A stretch of 64,000 nt of DNA from Saccharopolyspora erythraea (GCF_018141105.1 NZ_CP054839.1:5022001-5086000), one strand, 5' to 3'. Positions 1 to 8,786 are shown, numbered from the stretch's first letter. The notes: generated from the letters alone by a model not told the origin. Program-made: numbers and translations.

Positions 1-397
1 GCACCGCCACCTCGGCGACCACCAGCCCGGCGGGGGTGTCCAGCCGCACCCGCGTCACCGGCTCGCTGACCGCGACCATGCCGGTCTCCACCAGCACGGT
101 GGCCACGCCGATCGTGCCGTGCCCGCACATCGGCAGGCAGCCCGAGACCTCGATGTAGAGCACTCCCCAGTCGGCGTCGGGCCTGGTCGGCGGTTGCAGG
201 ATCGCCCCGCTCATCGCGGCGTGCCCGCGCGGCTCGTTCACCAGCAGCTCGCGCACGTGGTCGAGCTCGGCCACGAAGTGCTCCCGGCGCTCGGCCATGC
301 CGCGGCCCGGGATCGTGCCGACACCACCGGTGATGACCCGCGTCGGCATGCCCTCGGTGTGCGAGTCGACCGCCGAGAAGTACCTCGCCGCCCGCAT
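1..397 (-). CDS. 4-hydroxyproline epimerase / proline racemase family (partial)
   Basis: Proline racemase superfamily enzyme, expected to epimerise trans-4-hydroxy-L-proline to cis-4-hydroxy-D-proline as the first step of hydroxyproline catabolism. The first 132 codons are present; the C-terminal half lies off the left edge. The N-terminus has the family signature AVDSHTEGMPTR (residues 9-20), and the first catalytic cysteine is seen in MCGHGTIG (Cys91). The second catalytic cysteine cannot be checked. The ATG lies one base after the stop of the upstream deaminase gene (TGAGATG), so the two are translationally coupled. The neighbouring deaminase and FAD/2Fe-2S dehydrogenase genes favour hydroxyproline over proline or trans-3-hydroxyproline as substrate; that choice is inference from context. 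Confidence 0.85.
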   Translation of the reverse strand, partial: MRAARYFSAVDSHTEGMPTRVITGGVGTIPGRGMAERREHFVAELDHVRELLVNEPRGHAAMSGAILQPPTRPDADWGVLYIEVSGCLPMCGHGTIGVATVLVETGMVAVSEPVTRVRLDTPAGLVVAEVAV

Positions 398-398
398 C

Positions 399-1322
399 TC
401 AGGCCACCACCGGTCGCGCCGCGAGGTGGTCGACGGCCCTGCGCATGTCGGCCTCCAGCGCGGCCAGCTTCTCCGGGGGCAGGGGTCCGCGCGGCGGACG
501 GCAGGGGCCGCCGAACCTGCCCACCATCTCCATGCCGTGCTTGATGGCCTGCACGAACTCGGTGCGCGAGTCCCACCGGAACGCCGCGACCAGCGGCTCG
601 TACAGCGCCCGGGCCTGCTCCAGCTCCCCCGCCCTGGCCAGCTCGAAGAGCCGGACCGACTCGGCCGGGAACACGTTGGGGAAGCCGGCGAACCAGCCGG
701 TGGCCCCCATCAGCAGCGACTCCAGCACCACGTCGTCGGCCCCCGCGACGACCTCCAGCTCAGGGGCCAGCTCCCGGATCCGCAGCACCCGCCGCACGTC
801 ACCGGAGAACTCCTTGACCGCCACCACGCCGTCGATCCGGGCGATCTCGGCCACCACCTCCGGCGTGAGGTCCACCTTGGTGTCGATCGGGTTGTTGTAG
901 ACCATCACCGGCAGCCCGGCCGCGGCCACCTGCTCGAAGTGGCCGATCACCTCGGCGGTGTTCGCGCGGTACATCGTCGGCGGCAGGCAGAGCACGCCGT
1001 CCGCTCCGTCCTCGGCGGCCCGCTCCGCCCACTGCCTCGCCTGGTGGGAGCCGACGCCGTGCACGCCGACCACGACCACACCGTCCGAGCCGACCGCGTC
1101 GACGGCGGTGCGGGCGACCGCGCGGCGCTCGTCGTCGGTGAGCGACGAGTACTCGCCGAGCGAGCCGTTGGGCCCGACACCGCGGCAGCCGTTGTCGACC
1201 AGCCAGCGGCAGTGTTCGGCGTAGCGGTCGAGGTCGACCCGGAGCCCGGCGGGTGCGGCGGGGTCGGCGGCGTAGGGCAGCGCGGTGGCGACGACGACTC
1301 CGCCGAGCTTCTCGTGCGTCAT
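399..1322 (-). CDS. DapA-family lyase, probable 1-pyrroline-4-hydroxy-2-carboxylate deaminase
   Basis: A 307-aa class I aldolase-type TIM barrel of the dihydrodipicolinate synthase family. The Schiff-base lysine is in VAVKEFSGD (Lys170) and the catalytic tyrosine in VMVYNNP (Tyr142). In hydroxyproline operons a member of this family deaminates the product of D-hydroxyproline oxidation to 2,5-dioxopentanoate; that role is assigned here from the flanking epimerase and dehydrogenase genes. The ATG overlaps the stop of the upstream FAD gene (ATGA), and the stop is one base from the epimerase start. An alternative would be a genuine DHDPS or a sugar-acid aldolase, but the context argues against it. 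The final enzyme of the route, a 2,5-dioxopentanoate dehydrogenase, is not in the window. Confidence 0.85.
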   Translation of the reverse strand: MTHEKLGGVVVATALPYAADPAAPAGLRVDLDRYAEHCRWLVDNGCRGVGPNGSLGEYSSLTDDERRAVARTAVDAVGSDGVVVVGVHGVGSHQARQWAERAAEDGADGVLCLPPTMYRANTAEVIGHFEQVAAAGLPVMVYNNPIDTKVDLTPEVVAEIARIDGVVAVKEFSGDVRRVLRIRELAPELEVVAGADDVVLESLLMGATGWFAGFPNVFPAESVRLFELARAGELEQARALYEPLVAAFRWDSRTEFVQAIKHGMEMVGRFGGPCRPPRGPLPPEKLAALEADMRRAVDHLAARPVVA

Positions 1323-2656
1323 TCGGTTTCCTCCTGCGGTGCTGGGGCTTCGGACAACTCGGCCAGGCGCACCGGGACGGCCACGGGGCGCCGGGCGAAC
1401 GCGGTGGGATCGATCCCGGCAACCAGGTCTGCGATGTTGGGGCCGCAGATCCGGCCCTGGCAGGGGCCGAGCCCGGCCCGGCTGACGAGCTTGAGCGACC
1501 GCGCGCCGGACGCCTCGCGCCTGCCGACCGCCTCGCGCAGCTCCCGATGGTCCACCTCCTCGCAGCGGCAGACCAGCGTGTCGTCGGTGAGGCGTCCCCG
1601 CCACCCGGGCCGGAGGGGATGCGCGCGTGCCAGCGCGGCCGCGAACCGGCGCCCGTGCCGCACGGCGCGCAGCGCACGGTGCGGCATGGGCGGCCGGACT
1701 CCGAGCCGCATCGCCGCGGCGGTGCCCGCCACCTCGCCTTCGGCGGCGGAGAGCTGCGCGCCGCCGATGCCGGTGATCTCCCCCGCCGCGAACACCCCGG
1801 GCACCGACGTCGCCTGCGCCGCGTCCACCAGCACGAACCCGTCGCGCAGCTTGCAGCGGGCGGCGACGGCGAGTTCGAGCTGGGGCGAGAAGCCGAACCC
1901 GGCGCACACCGCATCCGCCCGGACCCGTTGCTCCGTGCCCGCCAGCACGTTCCAGTCGGGATCGAGCCGCGCCGTCGTCACCTCCTCGACCCGGTCCGCG
2001 CCGTGTGCCGCGATCACCGTGGTGCGCGTCCTGTACGGGACACCGTTGGCGGCGAGCACCCGGGCGTACCGGGCCAGCTCGGCGAGCTTGCCCCGACCGG
2101 TGAGCGTCCCCCGCGGGTCGCGCAGCCACCGCGAGAACGGCCGTCCCGCCTCGAGCACGCCGAGGACTCCCGCGCCGGCATCGAGCAGGGACTCCGCCAC
2201 TGGCAGCAGGAACGGGCCGGTTCCGGCCACCAGTACCCGCTCGCCGACCGCGACCCCCTGCCCCTTCGCCAGCGCCTGCGCCGCTCCGGCGGTGTAGACG
2301 CCGGGCAGCGTCCAGCCGGGGAACGGCAGCGCGCGGTCGTACGCGCCCGTCGCGAGCACCAGGGCCGGGGTGTCGACGCAGCGGCCTCGGCGGCCCGGAC
2401 CGTCGGCCCTGCCGGTTCGGACGTGCACCCGGTGTCCGCCGTCGATCGGCTCGACCGCCCAGACGGAACTGTCCGGCCAGTGCTCGACACCGTCCGGGAG
2501 CCCGAATTCTCCTTCTGCGGAAAGGGAGTTCTGCCGGTGGTACTGCCCGCCGGGCCGGGCGGCGGCGTCCACGAGCACAACCCGCACGCCCGCTCGCGCG
2601 GCAGCACGAGCGGCGGCCATACCCGCGGGGCCTGCACCCACGACGACGACCGTCAC
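1319..2656 (-). CDS. FAD/NAD(P)-binding oxidoreductase, D-hydroxyproline dehydrogenase subunit
   Basis: A 445-aa pyridine nucleotide-disulfide type flavoprotein. A Rossmann dinucleotide-binding motif opens the protein (VVVGAGPAGMAAA, residues 4-16) and a second lies near residue 150 (VLVAGTGPF). The C-terminal part has the cysteines CRCEE and GPCQGRICG, typical of the BFD-like 2Fe-2S region of HcnB/SoxA-like subunits. With the adjacent 85-aa 2Fe-2S protein and the DadA-like FAD protein it probably forms a heteromeric cis-4-hydroxy-D-proline dehydrogenase. The GTG start overlaps the stop of the 2Fe-2S gene (GTGA), and the next gene overlaps its own stop. Confidence 0.85.
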   Translation of the reverse strand: MTVVVVGAGPAGMAAARAAARAGVRVVLVDAAARPGGQYHRQNSLSAEGEFGLPDGVEHWPDSSVWAVEPIDGGHRVHVRTGRADGPGRRGRCVDTPALVLATGAYDRALPFPGWTLPGVYTAGAAQALAKGQGVAVGERVLVAGTGPFLLPVAESLLDAGAGVLGVLEAGRPFSRWLRDPRGTLTGRGKLAELARYARVLAANGVPYRTRTTVIAAHGADRVEEVTTARLDPDWNVLAGTEQRVRADAVCAGFGFSPQLELAVAARCKLRDGFVLVDAAQATSVPGVFAAGEITGIGGAQLSAAEGEVAGTAAAMRLGVRPPMPHRALRAVRHGRRFAAALARAHPLRPGWRGRLTDDTLVCRCEEVDHRELREAVGRREASGARSLKLVSRAGLGPCQGRICGPNIADLVAGIDPTAFARRPVAVPVRLAELSEAPAPQEETE

Positions 2657-2910
2657 GACGGCAGCTCCGCTCCGCGCTGCGTGCGCACCTCGTCGCCGTC
2701 CTCCAGAACCCGTTGGCACGCCCGGACATCGGCGATCCCGTTGACCACGACGAGGCAGTCGAAGCAGACCCCGATCCCGCAGAACACCCCGCGCGGCCGC
2801 CCACCTCGGCGAGTGCTGCGCCAGGACACCTGTCCCCGCGAGAGCAGCAGTCCCGCCACCGTCTGCCCCGGCCGCGCCTGCACCCGCGCGCCGTCCACCA
2901 ACACGTTCAC
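2653..2910 (-). CDS. Small (2Fe-2S)-binding protein, dehydrogenase subunit
   Basis: An 85-aa ferredoxin-like subunit. The plant-type cluster ligands are visible as FCGIGVCFDC (three cysteines spaced Cx4Cx2C) and a fourth cysteine in VRACQR. The fold and length match the HcnA/SoxD-like 2Fe-2S subunits that sit between two FAD subunits in amino-acid and hydroxyproline dehydrogenase operons. It probably carries electrons between the two flavoproteins. The GTG start overlaps the stop of the upstream FAD oxidoreductase, and its own stop overlaps the next gene, so stoichiometric synthesis of the complex is likely. Confidence 0.85.
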   Translation of the reverse strand: MNVLVDGARVQARPGQTVAGLLLSRGQVSWRSTRRGGRPRGVFCGIGVCFDCLVVVNGIADVRACQRVLEDGDEVRTQRGAELPS

Positions 2911-4091
2911 ACCGGCACCCCCCGCACGACGGCCGGCCGGTCCACCCGGAACGGCTCGGGATCGACCACCGGATCCGCTCCGGTGAACAGCTCGGCCAGC
3001 AGCCGGCCGGTGGCCGCCGCCAGCCCGATGCCCGCGCCCTCGTGCCCGGTCGCATGCCACAGGCCCGCGACCCTGGGGTCCGCGCCGATGACGGGCAGGT
3101 GGTCCGGTGCGTACGGGCGGAAACCGCCGTAGGCGCGCATCACCGGCACGTCGGCGAGGCCCGGGAACAATCCGACCGCCTTGCGCGCGAGTTCGCGCAG
3201 CACGTCGGGGCGGATGGTCTCGTCGAAGCCGGCCCGCTGGCGGCTCGACCCGATCAGCACCGTCCCTGCCCTGGTCGATTCGACCACCGTGGAGGTTTGC
3301 AGATCCGCGTCGCCGCTGGAGACCGCACCGACGTAGTCGGCGTCGTAGACCTTGTGCCGCACCGTGCCCTCCGGCAGCGGCCCAGTGACCAGGACCAGGC
3401 CGCGGCGCGGGAGCACCGCGACCGGTGCGCCCGCGGCGGACGCGAACTCGCCCGCCCACGGCCCGCACGCGTTGACCACGGCGCCGCAGGGCACGGCGCC
3501 GCGGTCCGTGCGCACCTCGGCGACCGACCCGTCGGCCCGGCGGCGAACGCCGAGCGCGGCCACACCGGGACGCACCTCGCCGCCCCTGGCGCGCACCGCC
3601 GCCAGCAACGTGGTCGCGGCGAGCACGGGCTGCAACTGAGCGTCGTCCGGGTAGTGCACGGCGGCGGTGACGCGGGGCGTCAGGTACGGCTCCAGTTCGG
3701 TCGCCTGCGCGGCGGTGATGACCTCGGCGCGGACCTCCACCGCGCGCTGCGCGCGGGCGAACTCGACCAGCGGCCCGGCGCTCTCGCCGGTGGTCGCCAC
3801 GACGATGCCGCCCTTGGGTTCCCATTCGACGTCGCCCAGCGCCTCGCCGAGTTCGGCGCGCAGTTCACCGAGCAGCTCCGGCCAGATCCTCCGGGACGCC
3901 TTGGCCAGTTCGAGTTCCGGTCCCGGGGCCTTGTCCGAGACGAGCACGTTGCCCTCGCCTGCCGCGGTCGTACCGCCGGCCGGGGCGCCGCGGTCGAGCA
4001 CGGTCACCCGCAGACCCCGCGCGCTCAGCGCCTCCGCACACGCGGCACCGATGACTCCGGCGCCGACGACCACGACATCGCAATGCTGCAA
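2907..4091 (-). CDS. DadA-like FAD-dependent oxidoreductase, D-hydroxyproline dehydrogenase catalytic subunit
   Basis: A 394-aa D-amino-acid oxidase/dehydrogenase-fold protein. The N-terminal FAD motif is VVVVGAGVIGAACAEAL (residues 6-22). The C-terminal FAD-contact region reads PVIGADPRVAGLWHATGHEGAG, which is typical of the DAO family. It is the first gene of the hydroxyproline operon and probably oxidises cis-4-hydroxy-D-proline to the pyrroline acid. The start lies 13 bases from an 18-bp palindrome (4105-4122) that is a candidate operator for the XRE-cupin regulator just upstream. Confidence 0.85.
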   Translation of the reverse strand: MQHCDVVVVGAGVIGAACAEALSARGLRVTVLDRGAPAGGTTAAGEGNVLVSDKAPGPELELAKASRRIWPELLGELRAELGEALGDVEWEPKGGIVVATTGESAGPLVEFARAQRAVEVRAEVITAAQATELEPYLTPRVTAAVHYPDDAQLQPVLAATTLLAAVRARGGEVRPGVAALGVRRRADGSVAEVRTDRGAVPCGAVVNACGPWAGEFASAAGAPVAVLPRRGLVLVTGPLPEGTVRHKVYDADYVGAVSSGDADLQTSTVVESTRAGTVLIGSSRQRAGFDETIRPDVLRELARKAVGLFPGLADVPVMRAYGGFRPYAPDHLPVIGADPRVAGLWHATGHEGAGIGLAAATGRLLAELFTGADPVVDPEPFRVDRPAVVRGVPV

Positions 4092-4104
4092 ACCGGACTC
4101 CCGA

Positions 4105-4122
4105 CGTTCATTTCAATGAACG
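4105..4122. promoter_or_regulatory. Candidate operator: 7-bp inverted repeat CGTTCAT-TTCA-ATGAACG
   Basis: Two perfect 7-bp arms separated by 4 bases lie 14-31 bases upstream of the first gene of the hydroxyproline operon and downstream of the XRE-cupin regulator gene. Size and symmetry fit a dimeric HTH repressor site. It is likely the target of the regulator at 4224-4826; that link is inferred from position only. Confidence 0.55.
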
Positions 4123-4223
4123 ATCGGAGACTAAGTCCGGGTGTGATCCAGGTCAACCCCGGACCCGGGACGAGCCCGGTGGACGTCTTCTGATCCTTGC
4201 CCCGGTTTGCTCACTCGGCTTGC

Positions 4224-4826
4224 TCACTCGGGTTGCGACGTCGCGCACGAACCGCCGAGCGCGGGCGGTCCGGCGTCGGCCGGGTACTCCAGCAGCAGCA
4301 CCGAGACCACCGGCCCTCCCACCGTCTCGTAGATGTGCGGCTGCTGGGCGGGGAAGCAGACGTAGTCGCCCGCCTCCAGCTCGAACGGCGCCTCCGGTGG
4401 CCCCACCCTGAGCACGCCGGAGGTGACGACCACGTGCTCGCGGCCGGGATGGCCTTGCGAGCGCTGCACCTCGCCGGGACGGACCCGCTGGTCGTACAGC
4501 TCGACGACGGTCTCGGTGAGGTCCATCCGCCGCAGCATGCGCAGGTCCACCGCGTTGCTGCTGAGCACCTCCAGCCCGCGGGAGCGGACCAGCACGACCT
4601 CGGGGTCGAGGCGTTCGGTCAGCAACGACGACACCGGCACCGAGAGAGCGTTCGACAAACTGAACACAGTCTCGATCGTCGGGTTGCCCGCCCCGGACTC
4701 CAGCTGCGACAGCGTTCCCTTCGCGATGCCGGACCGGCGCGCCACTTCCGACAACGACAGACCGGCCCGCTCCCGCAGCGCGCGCAAGTTCGCCGCGAGC
4801 ACCTGCCCCGCGCTTTCCCGGCCCAC
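4224..4826 (-). CDS. XRE family transcriptional regulator with C-terminal cupin domain
   Basis: A 200-aa regulator. An N-terminal XRE-type helix-turn-helix (about residues 10-65; GLSLSEVARRSGIAKGTLSQLE) is followed by a cupin sensor domain (about residues 105-185; GREHVVVTSGVLRVG and GDYVCFPAQQPH). The GTG start was chosen because GGAGG lies 6 bases upstream. XRE-cupin proteins of this size commonly control amino-acid and polyamine catabolism. This one precedes the hydroxyproline operon on the same strand and is its probable regulator. A 13-bp perfect hairpin (4841-4871) stands immediately upstream. Confidence 0.85.
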   Translation of the reverse strand: MGRESAGQVLAANLRALRERAGLSLSEVARRSGIAKGTLSQLESGAGNPTIETVFSLSNALSVPVSSLLTERLDPEVVLVRSRGLEVLSSNAVDLRMLRRMDLTETVVELYDQRVRPGEVQRSQGHPGREHVVVTSGVLRVGPPEAPFELEAGDYVCFPAQQPHIYETVGGPVVSVLLLEYPADAGPPALGGSCATSQPE

Positions 4827-4840
4827 CGGGCCTCCTTCCC

Positions 4841-4871
4841 GCAGTCGCGCCGGCCCGACCGGCGCGACTGC
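4841..4871. repeat. Perfect 13-bp inverted repeat upstream of the XRE regulator
   Basis: GCAGTCGCGCCGG and its exact reverse complement flank a 5-base loop. It lies 15-45 bases upstream of the XRE regulator start and downstream of the decayed gene at 4972-5751. There is no T-run. It may be an intrinsic terminator of the decayed gene, an autoregulatory site, or a leader hairpin; the sequence does not decide. Confidence 0.5.
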
Positions 4872-4971
4872 CAAGACTACGTCCGGCCTCGAACACCGCA
4901 GGTTCGCCGCTGGTGGTCTTCGCCTGACCGGAGAGCCCGGCCCTCCCCGAGCCGGAGGGGCCACGGCCTTT

Positions 4972-5751
4972 TCAGCACTGCAAGCTCTTGTGCACCTTGC
5001 GAAGCAGCGCGGAAGAATCAAGTTCCTGACCAACCTGGAACAGGTAGCCGGCCGGCGACTCCCTGACCGCATCGCGCCGCTGTGCCCGCGCCTGCAAGGG
5101 CACGGCGCTGATGGTGGCCGCGATCCCCGCGGCCCCGCTCAGCAGCGGGCTGATCCCGATGAACTGGGACGCGGTGGCGAGCAACGAGGGCAGCGCGAAC
5201 GACTTGATGTTCACGAACGCCTTGGCCGCCTCGAGGTTCACGCTGCGCAACCGCTCGCGCAGGCCCGCGAGTTCACGCCCGACCGTACGCTGGACCTCGT
5301 CGCGAACGTACTCCTGGAAAACGTTGAACTCCTCGATGTCCTCGACTCCGGCGAGCCCTTCGACCTGTGCGGTCACGTATTCGCGGAACGTGTCGAATTC
5401 CGGACCGAACCCGTCCGAGCCTCGATGATCTTGTCGATCGGCACTTGCCCGAGCCCGGCGGGCACGACGGTCTCGACCGACATCAGCGCGAAGGCCTGGA
5501 GGACGTCCTTGCGGTGGGAATCGACCTGACCTGTGATCTCGCCGCCGAGGAGCACGCCGGCGATCCTGTCGACCGTCCACCCCGAGGTGGCCGAATGCGG
5601 GATGACCTGGTCGGTGACGGGGTGCAGCCGGTTCCTCGCCGCGTTCGTGGAGCTCCGGCGCCACGTCGACGAACCAGCCGAGATCGTCGCGCAGTCGCCG
5701 GGCGGTGTAGGAATCCATCGTCGGGTATCCCGGCGGACGGAGCCTGCCCAT
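4972..5751 (-). pseudogene. Frameshifted hypothetical protein (DUF6236-like)
   Basis: Coding potential moves between two frames. The first ~35 residues (MDSYTARRLRDDLGWFVDVA) are in one frame. The next ~75 residues (including IAGVLLGGEITGQVD) are in another. The last ~150 residues (GFGPEFDTFREYVTAQVEG to the end) return to the first. The shifts fall near 5640 and 5416 and compensate each other as +1 and -1. The restored peptide resembles an actinobacterial DUF6236-like protein, but this is recalled, not searched, and the expected N-terminal ~30 residues are not found upstream. It ends in a helical, hydrophobic region of unknown role. Two sequencing errors would also explain the pattern. Confidence 0.55.
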
Positions 5752-5854
5752 CTTCGGCGTACCCGCCGCGGGGCGCGCACCGCCCGAGGACGATCATGCG
5801 TGCGATGGCCGACCGTGCGACTCTGGCCGAGCGCATGAGCCGACGGGGGTAGCC

Positions 5855-7069
5855 ATGGGGCTGGTGAGTGAGCAGCCACTGTTCGAGGCGTTCGGTCAGC
5901 GCGCGCTGCTGTTGACCACTTACGGCGGCGCCGACTTCGGCGAGTGCCTGACCACCGGTGCCCGGGTCGGCGCCGGGTCGGGCGATGACTGGCACCGCGA
6001 GTGGGTGGCCACCGCGGACCGGGTCGCGGCGTGGGGCGAGGAGTCCGAGCGCGGCAAGCACGCGGTGAGCGCGCGGTCCGCCTTCTTCCGCGCGGCGACC
6101 TACTACCGGGTCGCGAACATGCCGCTCTTCGGCGCACCGGTCGACCCGCGGCTGCGCGAGACCTTCGACAAGGAGACCGAGGTCTTCCTCAGGGCCGCCA
6201 GGCAGCCCGTCTGGCCCGACATCGAGCCCGTGGAGATCCCGTTCGGTTCGACGACGCTGCCGGGCTACCTGGTCACGGTCGACGACTCGGGTGCACCGCG
6301 CCCGACCATCGTGCACACCAACGGATACGACTCGACGATCCAGGAGATGTACTTCGCGCACGCACCCGAAGCGCTGGCGCGGGGTTACAACGTGCTGCTC
6401 TACGACGGCCCGGGGCAGGGCAGGCCCCTGATCCACCAGGGCCTGCACATGCGGCCGGACTGGGAGGCCGTCGGCCGGGCCGTGGTCGACTACGCCCTGA
6501 CCCGTCGCGAGATCGAACCCAGCGCGATCGTGCTGTCGGGATGGAGCTTCGGCGGCTACCTGGCCCCGAGGGCCGCCGCCTTCGACGACCGCCTGGCGGC
6601 CCTGGTGGCCGACCCCGGGATGTGGGACCAGCGGGAAGGGATCGTCCGGATGCTGCCCGTCGACGACGAGGCCAAGCAGCGCTTCCCCGACGTGGACCCG
6701 CACGTGCTAGATCCCATGGTGGAGTGGTTGGAAAGCCCCGAGGCACCGGCGGAGATGCGCTGGAAGCTGCTCCAGCGGGGACTGTGGGTCCACGGAGTGC
6801 CGACCCTCTTCGAGTACATGCGCGCGATGATGGACTTCCAGCTCTCGCCGGTGGCCGCGCGGATCCGGTGTCCGACGCTGGTGACCCAGTCCGAGAACGA
6901 CCCGCTCGCCGGCGCGGCGGGCATGCTCCACGACAGTGTCGGCGCCACGCGCAAGGCGCTCGTGCGGTTCACCGCGGCGGAAGGCGCGGGCGGCCACTGC
7001 GAGGCCACCGCACGCCGCCTCTACCACCAGCGCGTCTTCGACTGGCTCGACGAAGTGCTCAGCGGCTGA
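5855..7069 (+). CDS. Alpha/beta hydrolase, esterase/acylaminoacyl-peptidase-like
   Basis: A 404-aa protein with a helical N-terminal region (about 1-110) and a C-terminal alpha/beta-hydrolase fold. The nucleophile elbow is SGWSFGGY (Ser231), the acid is probably in SENDPL and the histidine in GGHCEAT. An oxyanion-type HTNGYD segment follows the first strand. The architecture matches the FrsA / pseudooxynicotine-hydrolase-like group of single-chain hydrolases; the substrate is unknown. It is the only intact gene between 4.97 and 8.7 kb. It has no signal peptide, so it is cytoplasmic. Confidence 0.8.
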   Translation: MGLVSEQPLFEAFGQRALLLTTYGGADFGECLTTGARVGAGSGDDWHREWVATADRVAAWGEESERGKHAVSARSAFFRAATYYRVANMPLFGAPVDPRLRETFDKETEVFLRAARQPVWPDIEPVEIPFGSTTLPGYLVTVDDSGAPRPTIVHTNGYDSTIQEMYFAHAPEALARGYNVLLYDGPGQGRPLIHQGLHMRPDWEAVGRAVVDYALTRREIEPSAIVLSGWSFGGYLAPRAAAFDDRLAALVADPGMWDQREGIVRMLPVDDEAKQRFPDVDPHVLDPMVEWLESPEAPAEMRWKLLQRGLWVHGVPTLFEYMRAMMDFQLSPVAARIRCPTLVTQSENDPLAGAAGMLHDSVGATRKALVRFTAAEGAGGHCEATARRLYHQRVFDWLDEVLSG

Positions 7070-7128
7070 TCGGCTCCCGGCCGCCGCCGGATCCAGTAGG
7101 CGAGTACGGCGGCGGCGAGCAGCGGGCT

Positions 7129-7666
7129 TCACACCGGGTACGGGAACAACAGCACCGTCAGCGCTTCCCCGCGCCGGACGGCGTTGACGACGATCCCCGG
7201 GGCCGACATGCAGCACGCGAGGGCGACCAGACCGCCGGGTACGACTGCCAGCGGGAGGGCAACCGGACGTTCGTGCAGCCACGGCACCCAGCGCGGGAAG
7301 ACCTCGCCCCACCGGCTGATCAGCCCCAGGACCGGCACGCACGCCAGCAACGCCGCGATGCCGATCAGCGCGCCCTGCATGCGGGTCGTGAACCCGTCGT
7401 GGACGCCAGGCATCCCGACCGGCCAAGGGCGTGAGCCAGGTGAGGCGGACCAACGCGTACGGCAGCGGGCACAGCGCGGCGCCGACGGTGACCGGACGTC
7501 CCCATCTCTCCGCCGACTCCGGTCGCGTCCAGCGCGCGGTGCGGCCCGGCCGCCCCGTCGAATGCCAGAGGCGGAAGGCGAACACCGCCCAGAACACGGT
7601 CATCCCCAGGTTCGCCACCGTCCACAGCAACCGCGTTCCGAAAGGCCGCCCGCCGATCCAAGTCAT
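7129..7666 (-). pseudogene. Decayed multi-pass membrane protein
   Basis: Two overlapping frames encode consecutive parts of one hydrophobic protein. The first runs from MTWIGGRPFGTRLL through ALVRLTWLTP. The second continues as WPVGMPGVHDGF, with helices such as GALIGIAALLACVPVLGL, and ends in VLLFPYPV. Removing one base near 7425 joins them. The N-terminus appears truncated at about 7667, where the divergent decayed PH-domain gene also begins. I recall related multi-TM proteins of unknown function in Streptomyces and Saccharopolyspora. The function is unknown. Confidence 0.55.
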
Positions 7667-7681
7667 GCGTATGGGGATAAT

Positions 7682-8714
7682 GTCGGGTTCGCCGTGGTCC
7701 GCGCGGGCACCGTGGGCTCCAGCGGCGACCGCAGCGAGCTGCGCATCGACGCGCTGACCCGGCCGGCCGCCGAGGCGCTGCGCGCGGAGCTGCTCAGCCG
7801 CGCCGGGGCCGACGTGGCGGGCGATCCGCTGCTGGCCTCGCTCGACCCGCGCTGGACGCGCTCCGCGCCGTTGACGTTCTGGGTGTTCGGCGGTGTCTTC
7901 GTCGTCCTCGGCAGCACCTACCGGCTCTTCGACGCGCTCGGCGTCGAGCTCTGGCGGGTCGGTTTCGTCCAGCGAGCGTTCGCCGAGTTCGGCGCGAGCG
8001 CGCTGTGGCTGACCATTCCCCTGCTCGTGCTGGGCATCGCGGCCATCGGCAGCGTGGGCGCGGTCGCGCTCTACGTGGAGAACTGGTGGCGCTTCCGCCT
8101 GGAGTGGACCGGCCCGGCGACGCTGCGGGTGCGCCGCGGCCTGCTGACCACGCGGTCGGTGTCGATGGACCGCGGGCAGGTTCGCGGTGTGCAGCTTTGC
8201 GAGCCCTTGCTGCTGCGCGCGGGCGGTGGCCGCTGCGCCGCCACCCCCGCGTCGCGTTGTGCCTGGCGGGTGGTGCGCGGGATGACGTTCGTCGTGCTAC
8301 CGGTGTCGGTGGCGCTCGCGGTGCTGGGACCTGCTGTTCTCGGTGGCCCTGCTGCACTGCGCGTGGATCTTCCTCGTCCTCGCGACTCCGGTCACCTGGT
8401 GGCTGGCCGCCGACGCGTACCGGAACCTGGGGCACGGCCTCGACGGAGAGCACGTGGTCGCGCGGTCGGGTACCTTCCACCGGACCTCGGTGGCGTTGCA
8501 GCGGCGCGGCATCGTGGCGTGGACGTTCAGCTCGTCGCCGTTCTCCCGCCGGGCCGGGGTGCAGACCCTGACCGCCGCGGTCGCCGCCGGCGAGCAGGGA
8601 TACCGGATTCCCGACATCGCGGTGCAGGACGCGGCGCGCTTCGCCGACATCGCCGCACCCGGCATCATCGGCGAGTTCCTGGTACCCGACCAGAGCACTT
8701 CTCAACGCGCGTAG
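7682..8714 (+). pseudogene. Decayed bacterial PH-domain (YdbT-like) membrane protein
   Basis: The first frame starts abruptly inside a PH domain (VGFAVVRAG, then ELRIDALTRPAAEALRAELL). It crosses two hydrophobic segments (FWVFGGVFVVLGSTYRLF and IPLLVLGIAAIGSVGAVALY) and enters a second PH domain (TLRVRRGLLTTRSVSMDRGQ). A one-base shift near 8328 moves the reading to the frame with ALLHCAWIFLVLATPVTWWL and a last PH-like segment ending near 8714. The start codon and about 110-130 N-terminal residues expected of YdbT-type proteins are missing. It shares its broken 5' end with the minus-strand gene at 7129-7666. Confidence 0.6.
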
Positions 8715-8716
8715 GA

Positions 8717-8759
8717 GCGCCTGGTGGATTCGTCCACACCGGACGGATCCACCAGGCGC
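8717..8759. terminator. Bidirectional hairpin terminator
   Basis: GCGCCTGGTGGA (8717-8728) pairs perfectly with TCCACCAGGCGC (8748-8759), and the loop contains a further CGTCC/GGACG pairing. It lies between two convergent genes, the decayed PH protein on plus and the TetR gene on minus, as expected for a shared terminator. Confidence 0.65.
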
Positions 8760-8786
8760 CGAGCACCACCTCGCGGCAGGCTCGCC

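Noticed and set aside
297-2297. Long plus-strand open frame of 666 codons
   Set aside because: It is a shadow of the minus-strand hydroxyproline genes; its translation is rich in Arg, His and Gly with no domain, and it crosses several genes with clear motifs.
399-2804. Minus-strand frame of 801 codons covering two genes
   Set aside because: Only its last 307 codons (from 1322) code for the DapA-like enzyme; the rest is out-of-frame reading of the FAD and 2Fe-2S genes.
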